Position numbers and translations under genes: made by a program. Under the pieces are notes generated by a model. The model worked only from the letters and a program-made list of their open reading frames with translations. It was not told where the DNA came from and made no database searches. A DNA stretch of 64,000 bases from Candidatus Altimarinota bacterium (GTDB lineage: Bacteria > Patescibacteriota > Gracilibacteria > UBA4473). The stretch lies in the NCBI GenBank assembly GCA_018608565.1, contig JABAZT010000028.1, positions 1 to 64,000 on the forward strand. The letters are read 5' to 3'. Positions 19,030 to 30,415 of this stretch are shown here, piece by piece. How positions within the stretch are numbered: the stretch's first letter is position 1; each line of letters opens with the position of its first letter.

Positions 19030-22000
19030 CTAGGTGTTTATGTTTTTCATAAAGTCTTCTGGAGTAAGGCTCTGTTGTTCTGTTTTACCTTTTATCGTAG
19101 CTACGATTTTCTTATCTTCCCACCGAACAATCGTAAACTTCTCTGCTATTATGGCTTCCCCGAGCTTATTTAGACTCGGTTGATTAAATACAAAACTGGA
19201 CTTATTAGACACAGAGGTTAAGTCCTTAAATCCTTTTACCAGATCTCCTTCCGCCGTTAATAATTTGGCATCCTTCAATGTATCTACCCCTATCTCATCT
19301 TTTCTAATCCAGCCATCTGTATCTAGTTTTGTAATTGATGCTTCAACTTTGTTGTTAAATTTCAGTTCTTCTTCTGCTAAAAATCTCGATACATTGCTCA
19401 TCTTTGTTTTTAAAGCTTCGAGTGTTGTAACTGGATTGGATATTGCGCCCTTCATCAGGTTAACTCCAACAAATTCTTTCGTGTCATCTGTTTTCTCTAC
19501 TACTACATCTGTTATTTTTTTTGTGCTAATCATATGTCCTAACCCTTTTATGTCAGGCTCTGACAATCCCCCGCCCTTCCAAAAAGAATCTTCAATTTTC
19601 AGTAATTTTTCAAATACAGGATTTAAAGTCCCATCATCATTAGAAAGACCGTTTTCTTTAATTACTTTTGAATTAAGATCCCCTTCGAATTTATCACTAA
19701 ATTCACTCAAATTCCCAGAAATTTCTAGAAGTAAGGCTTCCTCTACTTCTCTCTTTTGTGCCTCAACATCTAACTTCATTTCGTCCTTGAGCGCTTCTAC
19801 TGTCTGATCCGTGATCTTTCCTTCTATTTCATAGGACTTAGCAGTGGCACCTTCTCCTACCGTAAAGATCATAACCGTTTTTCCATCTTTTTCCTGTGAA
19901 CTGATCTTATTGGTTTCCTTTAATAGCGTTGTAATTGTCTCAAGTGAGGTGGTTGGATCAATATTCGTCCGAACTTTTTCTTGTCCCAGAATCTGAGATT
20001 GAAATTCATTCATCGCCTCTATTGTTCCAAAATTACTCGTTAAAAATGTTTGTCTTTTGGTCTGTAGTGCTTTTTGAGCGGTTTCAGCTGCCTCTGGTGA
20101 AACTGGAGCAGGCTCCGTGAATGCTGGTGGGGGCGTTACTCCTGGCGTCGTACCAGGAACTGGTGTGGGAGCCTGTACTGGACCTGTGCCTGGAACAGGA
20201 ACCACTGTCTTTTCATAGTCTACCTCATTAAGAACAAACCCCGCCCAATCCCCTTTTTCCGCAATTTCTTTCGCCCTCACTATTCTATCATTCTTTTCCT
20301 TTTTCTCTGCTGCGCTGTCTTCCCTTACTTTTTTCTGTTCTTCACTTTCAGAAAGTCCATTTCCTTCTAAAAATAAATCTTTGGCTGACTTATCAGTTCC
20401 TGCCTCATCCCCAAGACTTATCCCCAATCCTTCTAGAAACTCAAGCAATGCATGAATCGCTCGTTCAAATTCAGCTCCATCGCCTTTTTGTAATTCTTCT
20501 TTTCGCTTTACTCCATCAAACCAATCATCCCATATCTCCGTTACATCAACTCTATTTGGATCAAATCCTGGACTTGCCGGATCTAAGGCTGGATCATCTG
20601 AATAGGTAGGAACTGCCGCCTTTGTATCGATTAGATACTGAGAAAAGTCTTCCGCATACTCTCCTCCACGGAACGAGTATGCCCATTTTGGAATTCCATC
20701 CTCCATAGCCCTTCGATAGAGTAGTGCTTGTTTTAGTGCTGCAACTTCAGAACTTGGACTATCCATTCCTCCATGGCTTTCAATCTCATCATTGAGCTGT
20801 TTTTTTGTATATGACTTATATTCATCCTTCACTTCGAGACGAGTATTCCCCATCATCTGAGTTTCTAGATTTTCTGAGTTTTTATCGAAATACTCAAGTG
20901 CCGCATTCTCGATCATATCGCTGGCTTTTGTTTTAAGATCTGAGGTATCAAGATTTTGTAATACTTTTACCTGACTTGCATTCAACAGGGCACTCAACTG
21001 TGGTGGAAATGGCAGCGCTGCCTCTCCGCCCATTATTCCTCCTAAAAAATCATCTAGTACTATTACATTAGGACCTGTTTTGGTCTTGTTTTGCTTCGCC
21101 TCATTTTTGGTTTTTTGATCTTTGGCTCTATTTTCATCGAGCCAGGCTTCGTATTCTGTTACCAAAGCTGTACCCAACCTTCCCGCTGCTAATTCTATTA
21201 AATCTGTTGATTCATAAATCTCTGATCGAGTAAAACTAAACCCTGAAACTTGACCTAGATCAATAGATCCGCCTGATTCTTGTTCTTTTGACTCTGGTAC
21301 TTGAGGGGCTGGCATATGGCCACCCAAAATATCTGCTTGTGTATTTACTGGAATATCCGCAATATTGAAGATTCGTACTACATCCTCTGGGTCTAATAAT
21401 CCAGATTCTATATTTCCCTGCACGGTTTCCTTGATGGCACCAATATTTTCTGTTGTTGGCGTGGCTTTATACATAGTTAATAATCGCCCCAACTCTCTCT
21501 TCATGTCTGCTATATCTCTATCTACGGCTGTATTCAATCTCTCTGTAAAAGCCCTTCGCTCTGGCTCTTGTGCTCCTGGTGCAGGAATTACCTCTCCATA
21601 TTCCCTTGCGACTACGGCCAATTTCTGATTAAAAACTTCACTTAGTTTTGATATAACCTGTTCTCCATTTGTAATTGTCGAATCCACTTTAAGTGCTTCA
21701 ACCCAGTCTTTTATTATATCTTTTCCTCCAATCTTACTATAGAGAGCCTCACTTGGACCTAGTAGATTCCCTTTGTATTTAATCCCTCCCAAACTGTCTA
21801 CTATATCTGTAGTAGGAATATCCGAATCATCTTGTGCGATAAGACGAATCCAGTCCATTTTTTTAATCTCATCTGATTCATTTTTATAGCTTTCTTCAAA
21901 CTGACTCAGTCTCTCTGATTGTTTTTGATTGAGACCGTAGGATTCCTCACCTTCATTCTCTACCACAGCAGGATCTCCATCCACTGTAGTCGTATCTAGA

Positions 22001-22554
22001 CCTAACTCTGAGGCAATTGTATTATAAATTTTTTCTGTGGTTTTCCCACTTTTGAGTTGCGCCATAAGATAATCATCTATTTTCCCAAATTTTGGATGTT
22101 TTTCACTAATCCATTTTGTATAATCATCCCCAAAATCAGCCTTAAGCTTATCAGCTAGTGTGAGTAACTCTGTTTTTTGCCTCTCTGAAAGTTCTGGAGC
22201 TTCTGGTGCTATTGTTTCTGCTGGCATGAGCTTATCAGCCCAATATTCTGCTTCTTCTCTGGTAAATTGGGCGGAAAGCATATATTTTTTGAGTAATTTC
22301 TTGTCTACATCCCCTTCAGCTACTAGTGACTGAATACTTTTTTCTATGGAATCCGTCATTCCTCGAACTGCATCTGGACTTGAATATATTTGAAGCTCAT
22401 CAACACTTAACCTATTTGTTTCGCCTGCCAACACTTCGTCAGAAAGAGAATCCAAATATTTTGATATTTCACCTCCAACTTCACGATCAAGAGTCTCTCG
22501 GTCGGAAATCAAAGCTGTTACTTCATCCTGATGATTTTCTGGAATTTCACTCAT
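19030..22554 (-). CDS. Hypothetical 1174-aa protein with Pro/Thr-rich linker and apparent C-terminal repeats
   Basis: Uninterrupted ORF; linker VPVPGTGPVQAPTPVPGTTPGVTPPPAFTEPAPVSP. Confidence 0.85.
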   Translation of the reverse strand: MSEIPENHQDEVTALISDRETLDREVGGEISKYLDSLSDEVLAGETNRLSVDELQIYSSPDAVRGMTDSIEKSIQSLVAEGDVDKKLLKKYMLSAQFTREEAEYWADKLMPAETIAPEAPELSERQKTELLTLADKLKADFGDDYTKWISEKHPKFGKIDDYLMAQLKSGKTTEKIYNTIASELGLDTTTVDGDPAVVENEGEESYGLNQKQSERLSQFEESYKNESDEIKKMDWIRLIAQDDSDIPTTDIVDSLGGIKYKGNLLGPSEALYSKIGGKDIIKDWVEALKVDSTITNGEQVISKLSEVFNQKLAVVAREYGEVIPAPGAQEPERRAFTERLNTAVDRDIADMKRELGRLLTMYKATPTTENIGAIKETVQGNIESGLLDPEDVVRIFNIADIPVNTQADILGGHMPAPQVPESKEQESGGSIDLGQVSGFSFTRSEIYESTDLIELAAGRLGTALVTEYEAWLDENRAKDQKTKNEAKQNKTKTGPNVIVLDDFLGGIMGGEAALPFPPQLSALLNASQVKVLQNLDTSDLKTKASDMIENAALEYFDKNSENLETQMMGNTRLEVKDEYKSYTKKQLNDEIESHGGMDSPSSEVAALKQALLYRRAMEDGIPKWAYSFRGGEYAEDFSQYLIDTKAAVPTYSDDPALDPASPGFDPNRVDVTEIWDDWFDGVKRKEELQKGDGAEFERAIHALLEFLEGLGISLGDEAGTDKSAKDLFLEGNGLSESEEQKKVREDSAAEKKEKNDRIVRAKEIAEKGDWAGFVLNEVDYEKTVVPVPGTGPVQAPTPVPGTTPGVTPPPAFTEPAPVSPEAAETAQKALQTKRQTFLTSNFGTIEAMNEFQSQILGQEKVRTNIDPTTSLETITTLLKETNKISSQEKDGKTVMIFTVGEGATAKSYEIEGKITDQTVEALKDEMKLDVEAQKREVEEALLLEISGNLSEFSDKFEGDLNSKVIKENGLSNDDGTLNPVFEKLLKIEDSFWKGGGLSEPDIKGLGHMISTKKITDVVVEKTDDTKEFVGVNLMKGAISNPVTTLEALKTKMSNVSRFLAEEELKFNNKVEASITKLDTDGWIRKDEIGVDTLKDAKLLTAEGDLVKGFKDLTSVSNKSSFVFNQPSLNKLGEAIIAEKFTIVRWEDKKIVATIKGKTEQQSLTPEDFMKNINT

Positions 22555-22718
22555 GATATTTTTTTATGCTTACTAAGTAAGGTTTGTAGTCGTGCAAACT
22601 TCATCAATAAAGATTTTTGTGAATCTCTTTTTTGTTTTTGAGCTTCTTTGAGACGAACCTGCAAACGTGCAAATTTCATCAAATCGTCTTTTTGTTTTTG
22701 AATTTTAGCTTCAGACAT
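22551..22718 (-). CDS. Small helical protein (55 aa) overlapping the 1174-aa CDS by ATGA; not in the supplied ORF track
   Basis: MSEAKIQKQKDDLMKFARLQVRLKEAQKQKRDSQKSLLMKFARLQTLLSKHKKIS; internal duplication around LMKFARLQ. Confidence 0.7.
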   Translation of the reverse strand: MSEAKIQKQKDDLMKFARLQVRLKEAQKQKRDSQKSLLMKFARLQTLLSKHKKIS

Positions 22719-22725
22719 CACGTGA

Positions 22726-24888
<2,163 letters not shown>

Positions 24889-24950
24889 AAAAATTTCTTG
24901 CCCTCTACGTCCCTTTTACTACCATCTGTTGGCTATAATATTTACAGTTT

Positions 24951-27083
24951 ATGAAAAATAGTGTTTTACGATCGTTTGCATTCGTAGTGCTTATCGCACT
25001 TATCGCAGGTCTCTATAGTCTCCCGAGCGGAACGCTTGGAGATAATTGGCTTGGAAATAAATTGGATGAAGCCAAGGTTTCTCTTGGACTTGATCTCGTA
25101 GGAGGAACAGAGTTGGACTACAAGGTCGACCTCACGGAAGCAAGAGCTCTCAACAGTGATGATGATCCACAAAATGATGTAAGTCTTGACTGGATTGCTG
25201 AATCAGTACGAGATAGCTTGGAAGAACGAGTTAATCCGGCTGGAGTTGGTGAAATTGTCGTAAAGCGATCAAGAGTCGATAGCGAAGAGCATATTCTTAT
25301 ACAGATGCCCCCTTCTTCTAATGTTGCTGCTGCAAAAAGAGACGCTGAACGAGATAATCGGCTTGAGTTCTTCGAACAAGATCCATCTAAAGAGGTTGAG
25401 GCACGAAATATGATCGCGAGTTATCTTGATACTATAGATAGTAACAACTTTGAATCTGAAGGAGCTCGTCTTGCTGATGAAGATGATCTGGTAAGCTATG
25501 AAAAGGTATCTGCAAAATTTAGAGATGAATACACTGATGGACCACTCGCAGAAAAACTTTTTGTGGCAAACCAAGGAGATGTACTGCCTGAAGTAGTAGA
25601 AACGACAATCGTTCCATCAATTTCTTTTGATGACGATGGAAACCAAACTATTGAGGGAAGATTTGCTCAAGTACTCGCGCTCGTAAAAATAACGGAGAAA
25701 TCTGCACAAACACGAGATAAAACAACACAAGCTGAAGCTCAAGCACGACACATACTTCTTGCATATCAAGGAGCTACTCGGGCAGGAGAAGATGTTCCAT
25801 ATGTTGATGCTGCAGCTGCAAAAACAAAAGCAGAAGAACTACTACAACAACTTAAAGATGGTGGTGACTTCGCGGCTCTCGCTACAGAATTTTCAACCGG
25901 TCCAAGCGCTACATCTGGTGGCGATCTAGGAACCTTCAATCCAGGAAGTATGATTGGCGCCTTTAATGATGAAGTATTTGGAACTGACACTGAAGATTAC
26001 ACGACACTAGAGCCTATAACCGAAAACTATCTAGTACCAAGTGTTGTTGAAACAGACTTCGGATTTCACATCATTGAAATTCTTGGACGAACGCCAGAAA
26101 AAACTGAATCAATTGAAGAACCACTTGTTGGTTACGAAATGATTACTTGGGATCGAGATGAATTTGGATGGATAGAAACAGAGCTTAATGGTTCACATCT
26201 TGAAGCCGCAGCTCCAAGCTATGATCAACAGGTCGGAACTCCAGTTGTTGCATTGCGATTTACGGCCGAAGGAGGAGATCTTTTTGCTGAAATGACAGAA
26301 CGAATTGCCGCTCGAAGATGTGATGGTGGGCCTTGTTCTCTTGGAGCCAAAGTAGGAGGAGAGTGGGTTTCTAGAGCAACTGTTCGACAAAAAATTGTAG
26401 GACGAGATTCAATTATTTCTGGAAGCTTTACCTTTGAACAAGTAAAAGAACTCGCTAGTGGTCTTAATCTAGGAGCTATTGCCGCACCAGTTCAACTGAG
26501 CGGACAAACGACCATCCAAGCACAACTAGGAGAGACTCAGCTCAAACAAAGTCTTCGAGCTGCTGGATTTGGTCTTGGAGCTACAATACTCTTCATGCTA
26601 TTCATGTACCGATTAGCGGGAGTTGTTGCTGGAGTTGCACTACTGATCTATGCAGGAATTTTCTTTATGATTCTCAAAACGTGGCCTACTAGTTTTGGTG
26701 GTCCAATTGTTCTTTCTCTCTCAGGAGTTGCAGGAATGGCACTTTCTATCGGTCTAGCGGTTGATGGAAACATCCTTATCTTCGAACGAATGAAGGAAGA
26801 AGTAAAACGTGGACAACCACTCACAAAAGCAATTGAACTCGGATTTAGCCGAGCATGGAATGCGATCCGTGACTCAAACATTACGACGCTTATTACTTGT
26901 ATGATTCTCTTTGTTATGGGAAGCTCTGTTATTCAGGGATTCGCTATCATGCTTATTGTTGGAACACTCCTCTCTATGTTAAGTGCTATTTTCATCTCTC
27001 GTGCATTACTACGATTCCTTGTAAGTTTTCCATCACTACAAAAACCAAGTCTCTTTGCTTGTTCTAAATCTAAGAAGAAATAA
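24951..27083 (+). CDS. secD: SecD translocase subunit with inserted parvulin-type PPIase domain
   Basis: SecD: LGLDLVGGTELDYKVD, GIAAPVQLSGQTTIQ, SIGLAVDGNILIFERMKEE; insert: QARHILLAYQ...FAALATEFSTGPSATSGGDLGTFNPGSMIGAFNDEVF...VVETDFGFHIIEILGR. Confidence 0.95.
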   Translation: MKNSVLRSFAFVVLIALIAGLYSLPSGTLGDNWLGNKLDEAKVSLGLDLVGGTELDYKVDLTEARALNSDDDPQNDVSLDWIAESVRDSLEERVNPAGVGEIVVKRSRVDSEEHILIQMPPSSNVAAAKRDAERDNRLEFFEQDPSKEVEARNMIASYLDTIDSNNFESEGARLADEDDLVSYEKVSAKFRDEYTDGPLAEKLFVANQGDVLPEVVETTIVPSISFDDDGNQTIEGRFAQVLALVKITEKSAQTRDKTTQAEAQARHILLAYQGATRAGEDVPYVDAAAAKTKAEELLQQLKDGGDFAALATEFSTGPSATSGGDLGTFNPGSMIGAFNDEVFGTDTEDYTTLEPITENYLVPSVVETDFGFHIIEILGRTPEKTESIEEPLVGYEMITWDRDEFGWIETELNGSHLEAAAPSYDQQVGTPVVALRFTAEGGDLFAEMTERIAARRCDGGPCSLGAKVGGEWVSRATVRQKIVGRDSIISGSFTFEQVKELASGLNLGAIAAPVQLSGQTTIQAQLGETQLKQSLRAAGFGLGATILFMLFMYRLAGVVAGVALLIYAGIFFMILKTWPTSFGGPIVLSLSGVAGMALSIGLAVDGNILIFERMKEEVKRGQPLTKAIELGFSRAWNAIRDSNITTLITCMILFVMGSSVIQGFAIMLIVGTLLSMLSAIFISRALLRFLVSFPSLQKPSLFACSKSKKK

Positions 27084-27115
27084 TTAGTCATCTATAACTA
27101 CAAAACTTATCAATC

Positions 27116-28042
27116 ATGAATATCACAAAATCTCGACGAATCTGGTTTGGTCTCTCAGGAGGACTTGTAATCCTAAGTCTTGCACTTGTCTTTATCTTCA
27201 ACCTAAATCTTGGGCTTGATTTTACAGGAGGGGCTCGATGGGATATTCAATTTACTCAGACAGCTGAAGAAAATGAATCTGTAACTGTGAGTAATCAAGA
27301 ATTAAAATCATTTTTTGACTCAAGAGCTGAACTTGATCAAGGAGTTCAAATCCAACAATCGGATGATGGGACGTACCTTGTTACGATTCAAGATCTAGAG
27401 GACAAACAAATACAAGCTATTTCTGAAGCTCTTACTGAAGAAGTTGGTTCTTTTGAACAAACTTCCTACCGAAAAGTTGATGCTACGATTGGAGCTAGCT
27501 TTAAACGGAAAGCCTTTCAGGCCATTATTTTTGCACTGGTTGGAATCATTCTCTTTGTTGCTTATGCCTTTAGAAAAATTCCTGCAGCAATCAACCCTTG
27601 GCGATTTGGGGCGGTAGCTATTATTGCGCTCTTTCATGATATTATCATCGTACTGGGAATCTTTGTTGTACTTGGAGCTCTAACTGGGGCTGAGCTTGAT
27701 CTTCCATTTGTAACCGCACTACTAGCGACGTTAGGGTTCTCGGTAAATGATACCATTGTTATCCTTGATAGAGTGCGAGAGAACATTCGAGCGCAAAAAG
27801 CACACGAAACATTTGAAGACACTATTGAGAAATCCGTTCAACAAACACTTCACCGATCTATCAATACTTCTATATCTACGCTACTTCCACTTCTTGGACT
27901 GCTGTTCTTTGGAGCTAACTCTGTATTTTACTTTGTATTAGCACTTACCATCGGAATTGTTATTGGAACGTATAGTTCTATCTTCCTTGCCGCTCCATTA
28001 TTGGCTGAATGGAAAAATATTGCCGATAAACGAGAAGCATAA
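27116..28042 (+). CDS. secF: SecF translocase subunit
   Basis: LGLDFTGGARWDI, TLGFSVNDTIVILDRVREN, downstream of secD. Confidence 0.96.
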   Translation: MNITKSRRIWFGLSGGLVILSLALVFIFNLNLGLDFTGGARWDIQFTQTAEENESVTVSNQELKSFFDSRAELDQGVQIQQSDDGTYLVTIQDLEDKQIQAISEALTEEVGSFEQTSYRKVDATIGASFKRKAFQAIIFALVGIILFVAYAFRKIPAAINPWRFGAVAIIALFHDIIIVLGIFVVLGALTGAELDLPFVTALLATLGFSVNDTIVILDRVRENIRAQKAHETFEDTIEKSVQQTLHRSINTSISTLLPLLGLLFFGANSVFYFVLALTIGIVIGTYSSIFLAAPLLAEWKNIADKREA

Positions 28043-28068
28043 ATCTAAGCTCTTAACGCTCCCCTCCT

Positions 28069-28776
28069 ATGAAATGGATCCTCACGTACTGGAAAAATCC
28101 TCGAGAGACTATGCGTAGTTTTTCTGAAAAATATGCGAATAAAAAACGAGCTATTCTTACGATCTATAGTATTGCCCTGGGAATTAGTTCTATTTCAAGC
28201 GTTGTAGATGCCTACACTAACCCAGATCTTTATCTTGGGTCTCTAGGACTTCCAGTTCCCCTTCTCTTGCTTGGACTTTTCGTAGTTATTTTTGGACTAG
28301 GATTATTGGCTTGGTGGATTTGGAGTTATATTGTTACGTTTATAGCCAACAAGATCTTCAAACTTTCGACTACTTCATACGCGGTAAGACAATCTGAAAC
28401 CCTTAGTGTTGCAGCTCCACTTCCTTTGTTTATTGGACTAGGACTTATTATGATGGGCTTCTTGTTTTTTGTCCCTTTGGTTGGAATGCTTATGATTCCA
28501 GTCTTTATTGTGATTGGTATATGGAGTACTATTTGTAAATATAAATGTCTTGGAGAAATGATGGGCTGTGGCGCGTGGAAAGCTTTTTTTGTTAGTGCAT
28601 TACCAATCATACTCATTATGATCCTTACAACGGTTGCGCTGGCTTTTTTCAATATGGGTACTTATAGTAACTATCTAGATAAAGCTTATGAAGCAGAACA
28701 AGCCGCTCTCTCAAATAATATAGAAATAGATACTTCCAATCTCAATATTGATACGGATGTCAAAATCGTTGAATAA
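28069..28776 (+). CDS. YIP1-like multi-TM protein
   Basis: TYWKNPRETMRSF N-terminus followed by several TM segments. Confidence 0.6.
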   Translation: MKWILTYWKNPRETMRSFSEKYANKKRAILTIYSIALGISSISSVVDAYTNPDLYLGSLGLPVPLLLLGLFVVIFGLGLLAWWIWSYIVTFIANKIFKLSTTSYAVRQSETLSVAAPLPLFIGLGLIMMGFLFFVPLVGMLMIPVFIVIGIWSTICKYKCLGEMMGCGAWKAFFVSALPIILIMILTTVALAFFNMGTYSNYLDKAYEAEQAALSNNIEIDTSNLNIDTDVKIVE

Positions 28777-28990
28777 GCTCTCTTCCCCCTTGTTAGTATT
28801 GACCGCATGCGCAACACTGAATAGCTGTTCGTCTTTACGCGAATTAGCCCCAAAACCCACACAGAAAATACCTGATCCTATCTTACCATCAAGTCATATG
28901 GAAGTTTTACATCCAAAAGAGGGTGATCTTTTATCTATAACTGTTGTTAAATTTACTGATTCGATCAAACCTCTTATTTCTTCTGATTAA
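28757..28990 (+). CDS. Small putative lipoprotein
   Basis: Hydrophobic N-terminus SPLLVLTACATLNSC, short ORF overlapping the upstream gene end. Confidence 0.4.
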   Translation: MSKSLNKLSSPLLVLTACATLNSCSSLRELAPKPTQKIPDPILPSSHMEVLHPKEGDLLSITVVKFTDSIKPLISSD

Positions 28991-28992
28991 AT

Positions 28993-29664
28993 ATGAAACG
29001 ATTATCGACGCTTATACTGCTTTATGCGTTAATAAGCTTTCTAGTACTTTATTTCCTACAAAATGATCCTGATATTTTTATTCTTTGGGTTATCGGAGCA
29101 AAATGGCTTCTTTTTGTTATTATTCCGGCCCTCTACCTCTCAAGACAAAAAAAACTTTCTTTTTTAGATAGAAAAAAACTAGACAAGACCTCACTCAAAC
29201 GAGCTTTATCAATCTGTGTGATATTATTTGCAGTTGTTTGGGGTGGATATCTTATACTACAGCAGTTTATCGACCTACAGTCTATTGCGGATGATCTACA
29301 AAAAGATATCGGAATGACCCCGGAACGATTTGTCCCTATGAGTTTTTATATCACCTTTGGTAATTCTTTTGTGGAAGAGTTTTTCTTTAGAGGTGTTTTG
29401 TATCTATTCCTTGGATCTTTGATAGCGCCTCGAATTGCATTTTGGATCTCGGCGTTATTCTTCGCAGGATATCATGTCGTAATTTTTGATGGATGGTTTA
29501 CTCCCCTCGTTCTCACTGTTTCACTTGTAGGGCTCACACTTGGCGGAGTCTTCTTCAATCTTCTTAACCGAAAATCACAGACTATTTACCCTGGATGGAT
29601 TGCTCATGCTGGAGCGGATATAGCCATAATGATCGTGGGATATAAGATGTTTGGATTTTTCTAG
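28993..29664 (+). CDS. CPBP-family intramembrane metalloprotease
   Basis: SFVEEFFFRGVL, FFAGYHVVIF, PGWIAHAGADI. Confidence 0.88.
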   Translation: MKRLSTLILLYALISFLVLYFLQNDPDIFILWVIGAKWLLFVIIPALYLSRQKKLSFLDRKKLDKTSLKRALSICVILFAVVWGGYLILQQFIDLQSIADDLQKDIGMTPERFVPMSFYITFGNSFVEEFFFRGVLYLFLGSLIAPRIAFWISALFFAGYHVVIFDGWFTPLVLTVSLVGLTLGGVFFNLLNRKSQTIYPGWIAHAGADIAIMIVGYKMFGFF

Positions 29665-29702
29665 TAATTTTTCATAGAATATTAAAAATATAAATACTCA
29701 AT

Positions 29703-30347
29703 ATGAAAAACAAGCTATTGCTCCTCTTCGGTCTATGGACAAACCCCAAAAGCACTACTAAAAAAATTATCCGAAAAAAAGTGTCTGAATGGAAACTCAT
29801 TTTGGTGATTTTTTTATTCTTCATATTGATGATGCTTCCTCAAGTACTCCTAAACACTAAATCTAATACACTTAATGATCCAATACTCTGGATTTCAATC
29901 CTCGTCTCGTTCTTGCTCTCTATTGGGATGTTTTACCTTGAAATATGGATCATTGACCTACTAAGTCACTATCTATGTAAGGCTAAGCCAAATTATAAAA
30001 AAGCTCGTATCGCCGCAACACTTACTCTCTTCCCAATTACAATTGCCATGGCTTTAGGGCTTGTGTTGTTATTTATTCCATTCTTTTGGGGAATATTTCT
30101 ATTTTTGATTTTAATGATATTGAGCTCTGTGGTAGTTTTTGGAATCTTATCGATTGGATTTGGCTTAAAATCTAGCTGGCAGGCTTTTGGAATGGTAATG
30201 ATAGTAAAGATTATTTTTGCTCTTATGACTCTAACGGTGATCTATTTTATCTATCAAGATGATATCAACTACTATCTTGATCAGATCAATTTCTACAATC
30301 CCTATAACACCGAAGATGCACACTTTGTTCCAGATGAGTTGAAGTAG
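29703..30347 (+). CDS. YIP1-like multi-TM protein
   Basis: Multi-TM; N-terminal LWTNPKSTTKKI similar to the 28069..28776 product. Confidence 0.55.
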   Translation: MKNKLLLLFGLWTNPKSTTKKIIRKKVSEWKLILVIFLFFILMMLPQVLLNTKSNTLNDPILWISILVSFLLSIGMFYLEIWIIDLLSHYLCKAKPNYKKARIAATLTLFPITIAMALGLVLLFIPFFWGIFLFLILMILSSVVVFGILSIGFGLKSSWQAFGMVMIVKIIFALMTLTVIYFIYQDDINYYLDQINFYNPYNTEDAHFVPDELK

Positions 30348-30415
30348 TATTTAAAGATTTTATTTTCTCGATAATCTTCTTACAATCGACTCACCTATAA
30401 ACGATTGACTCTTTC

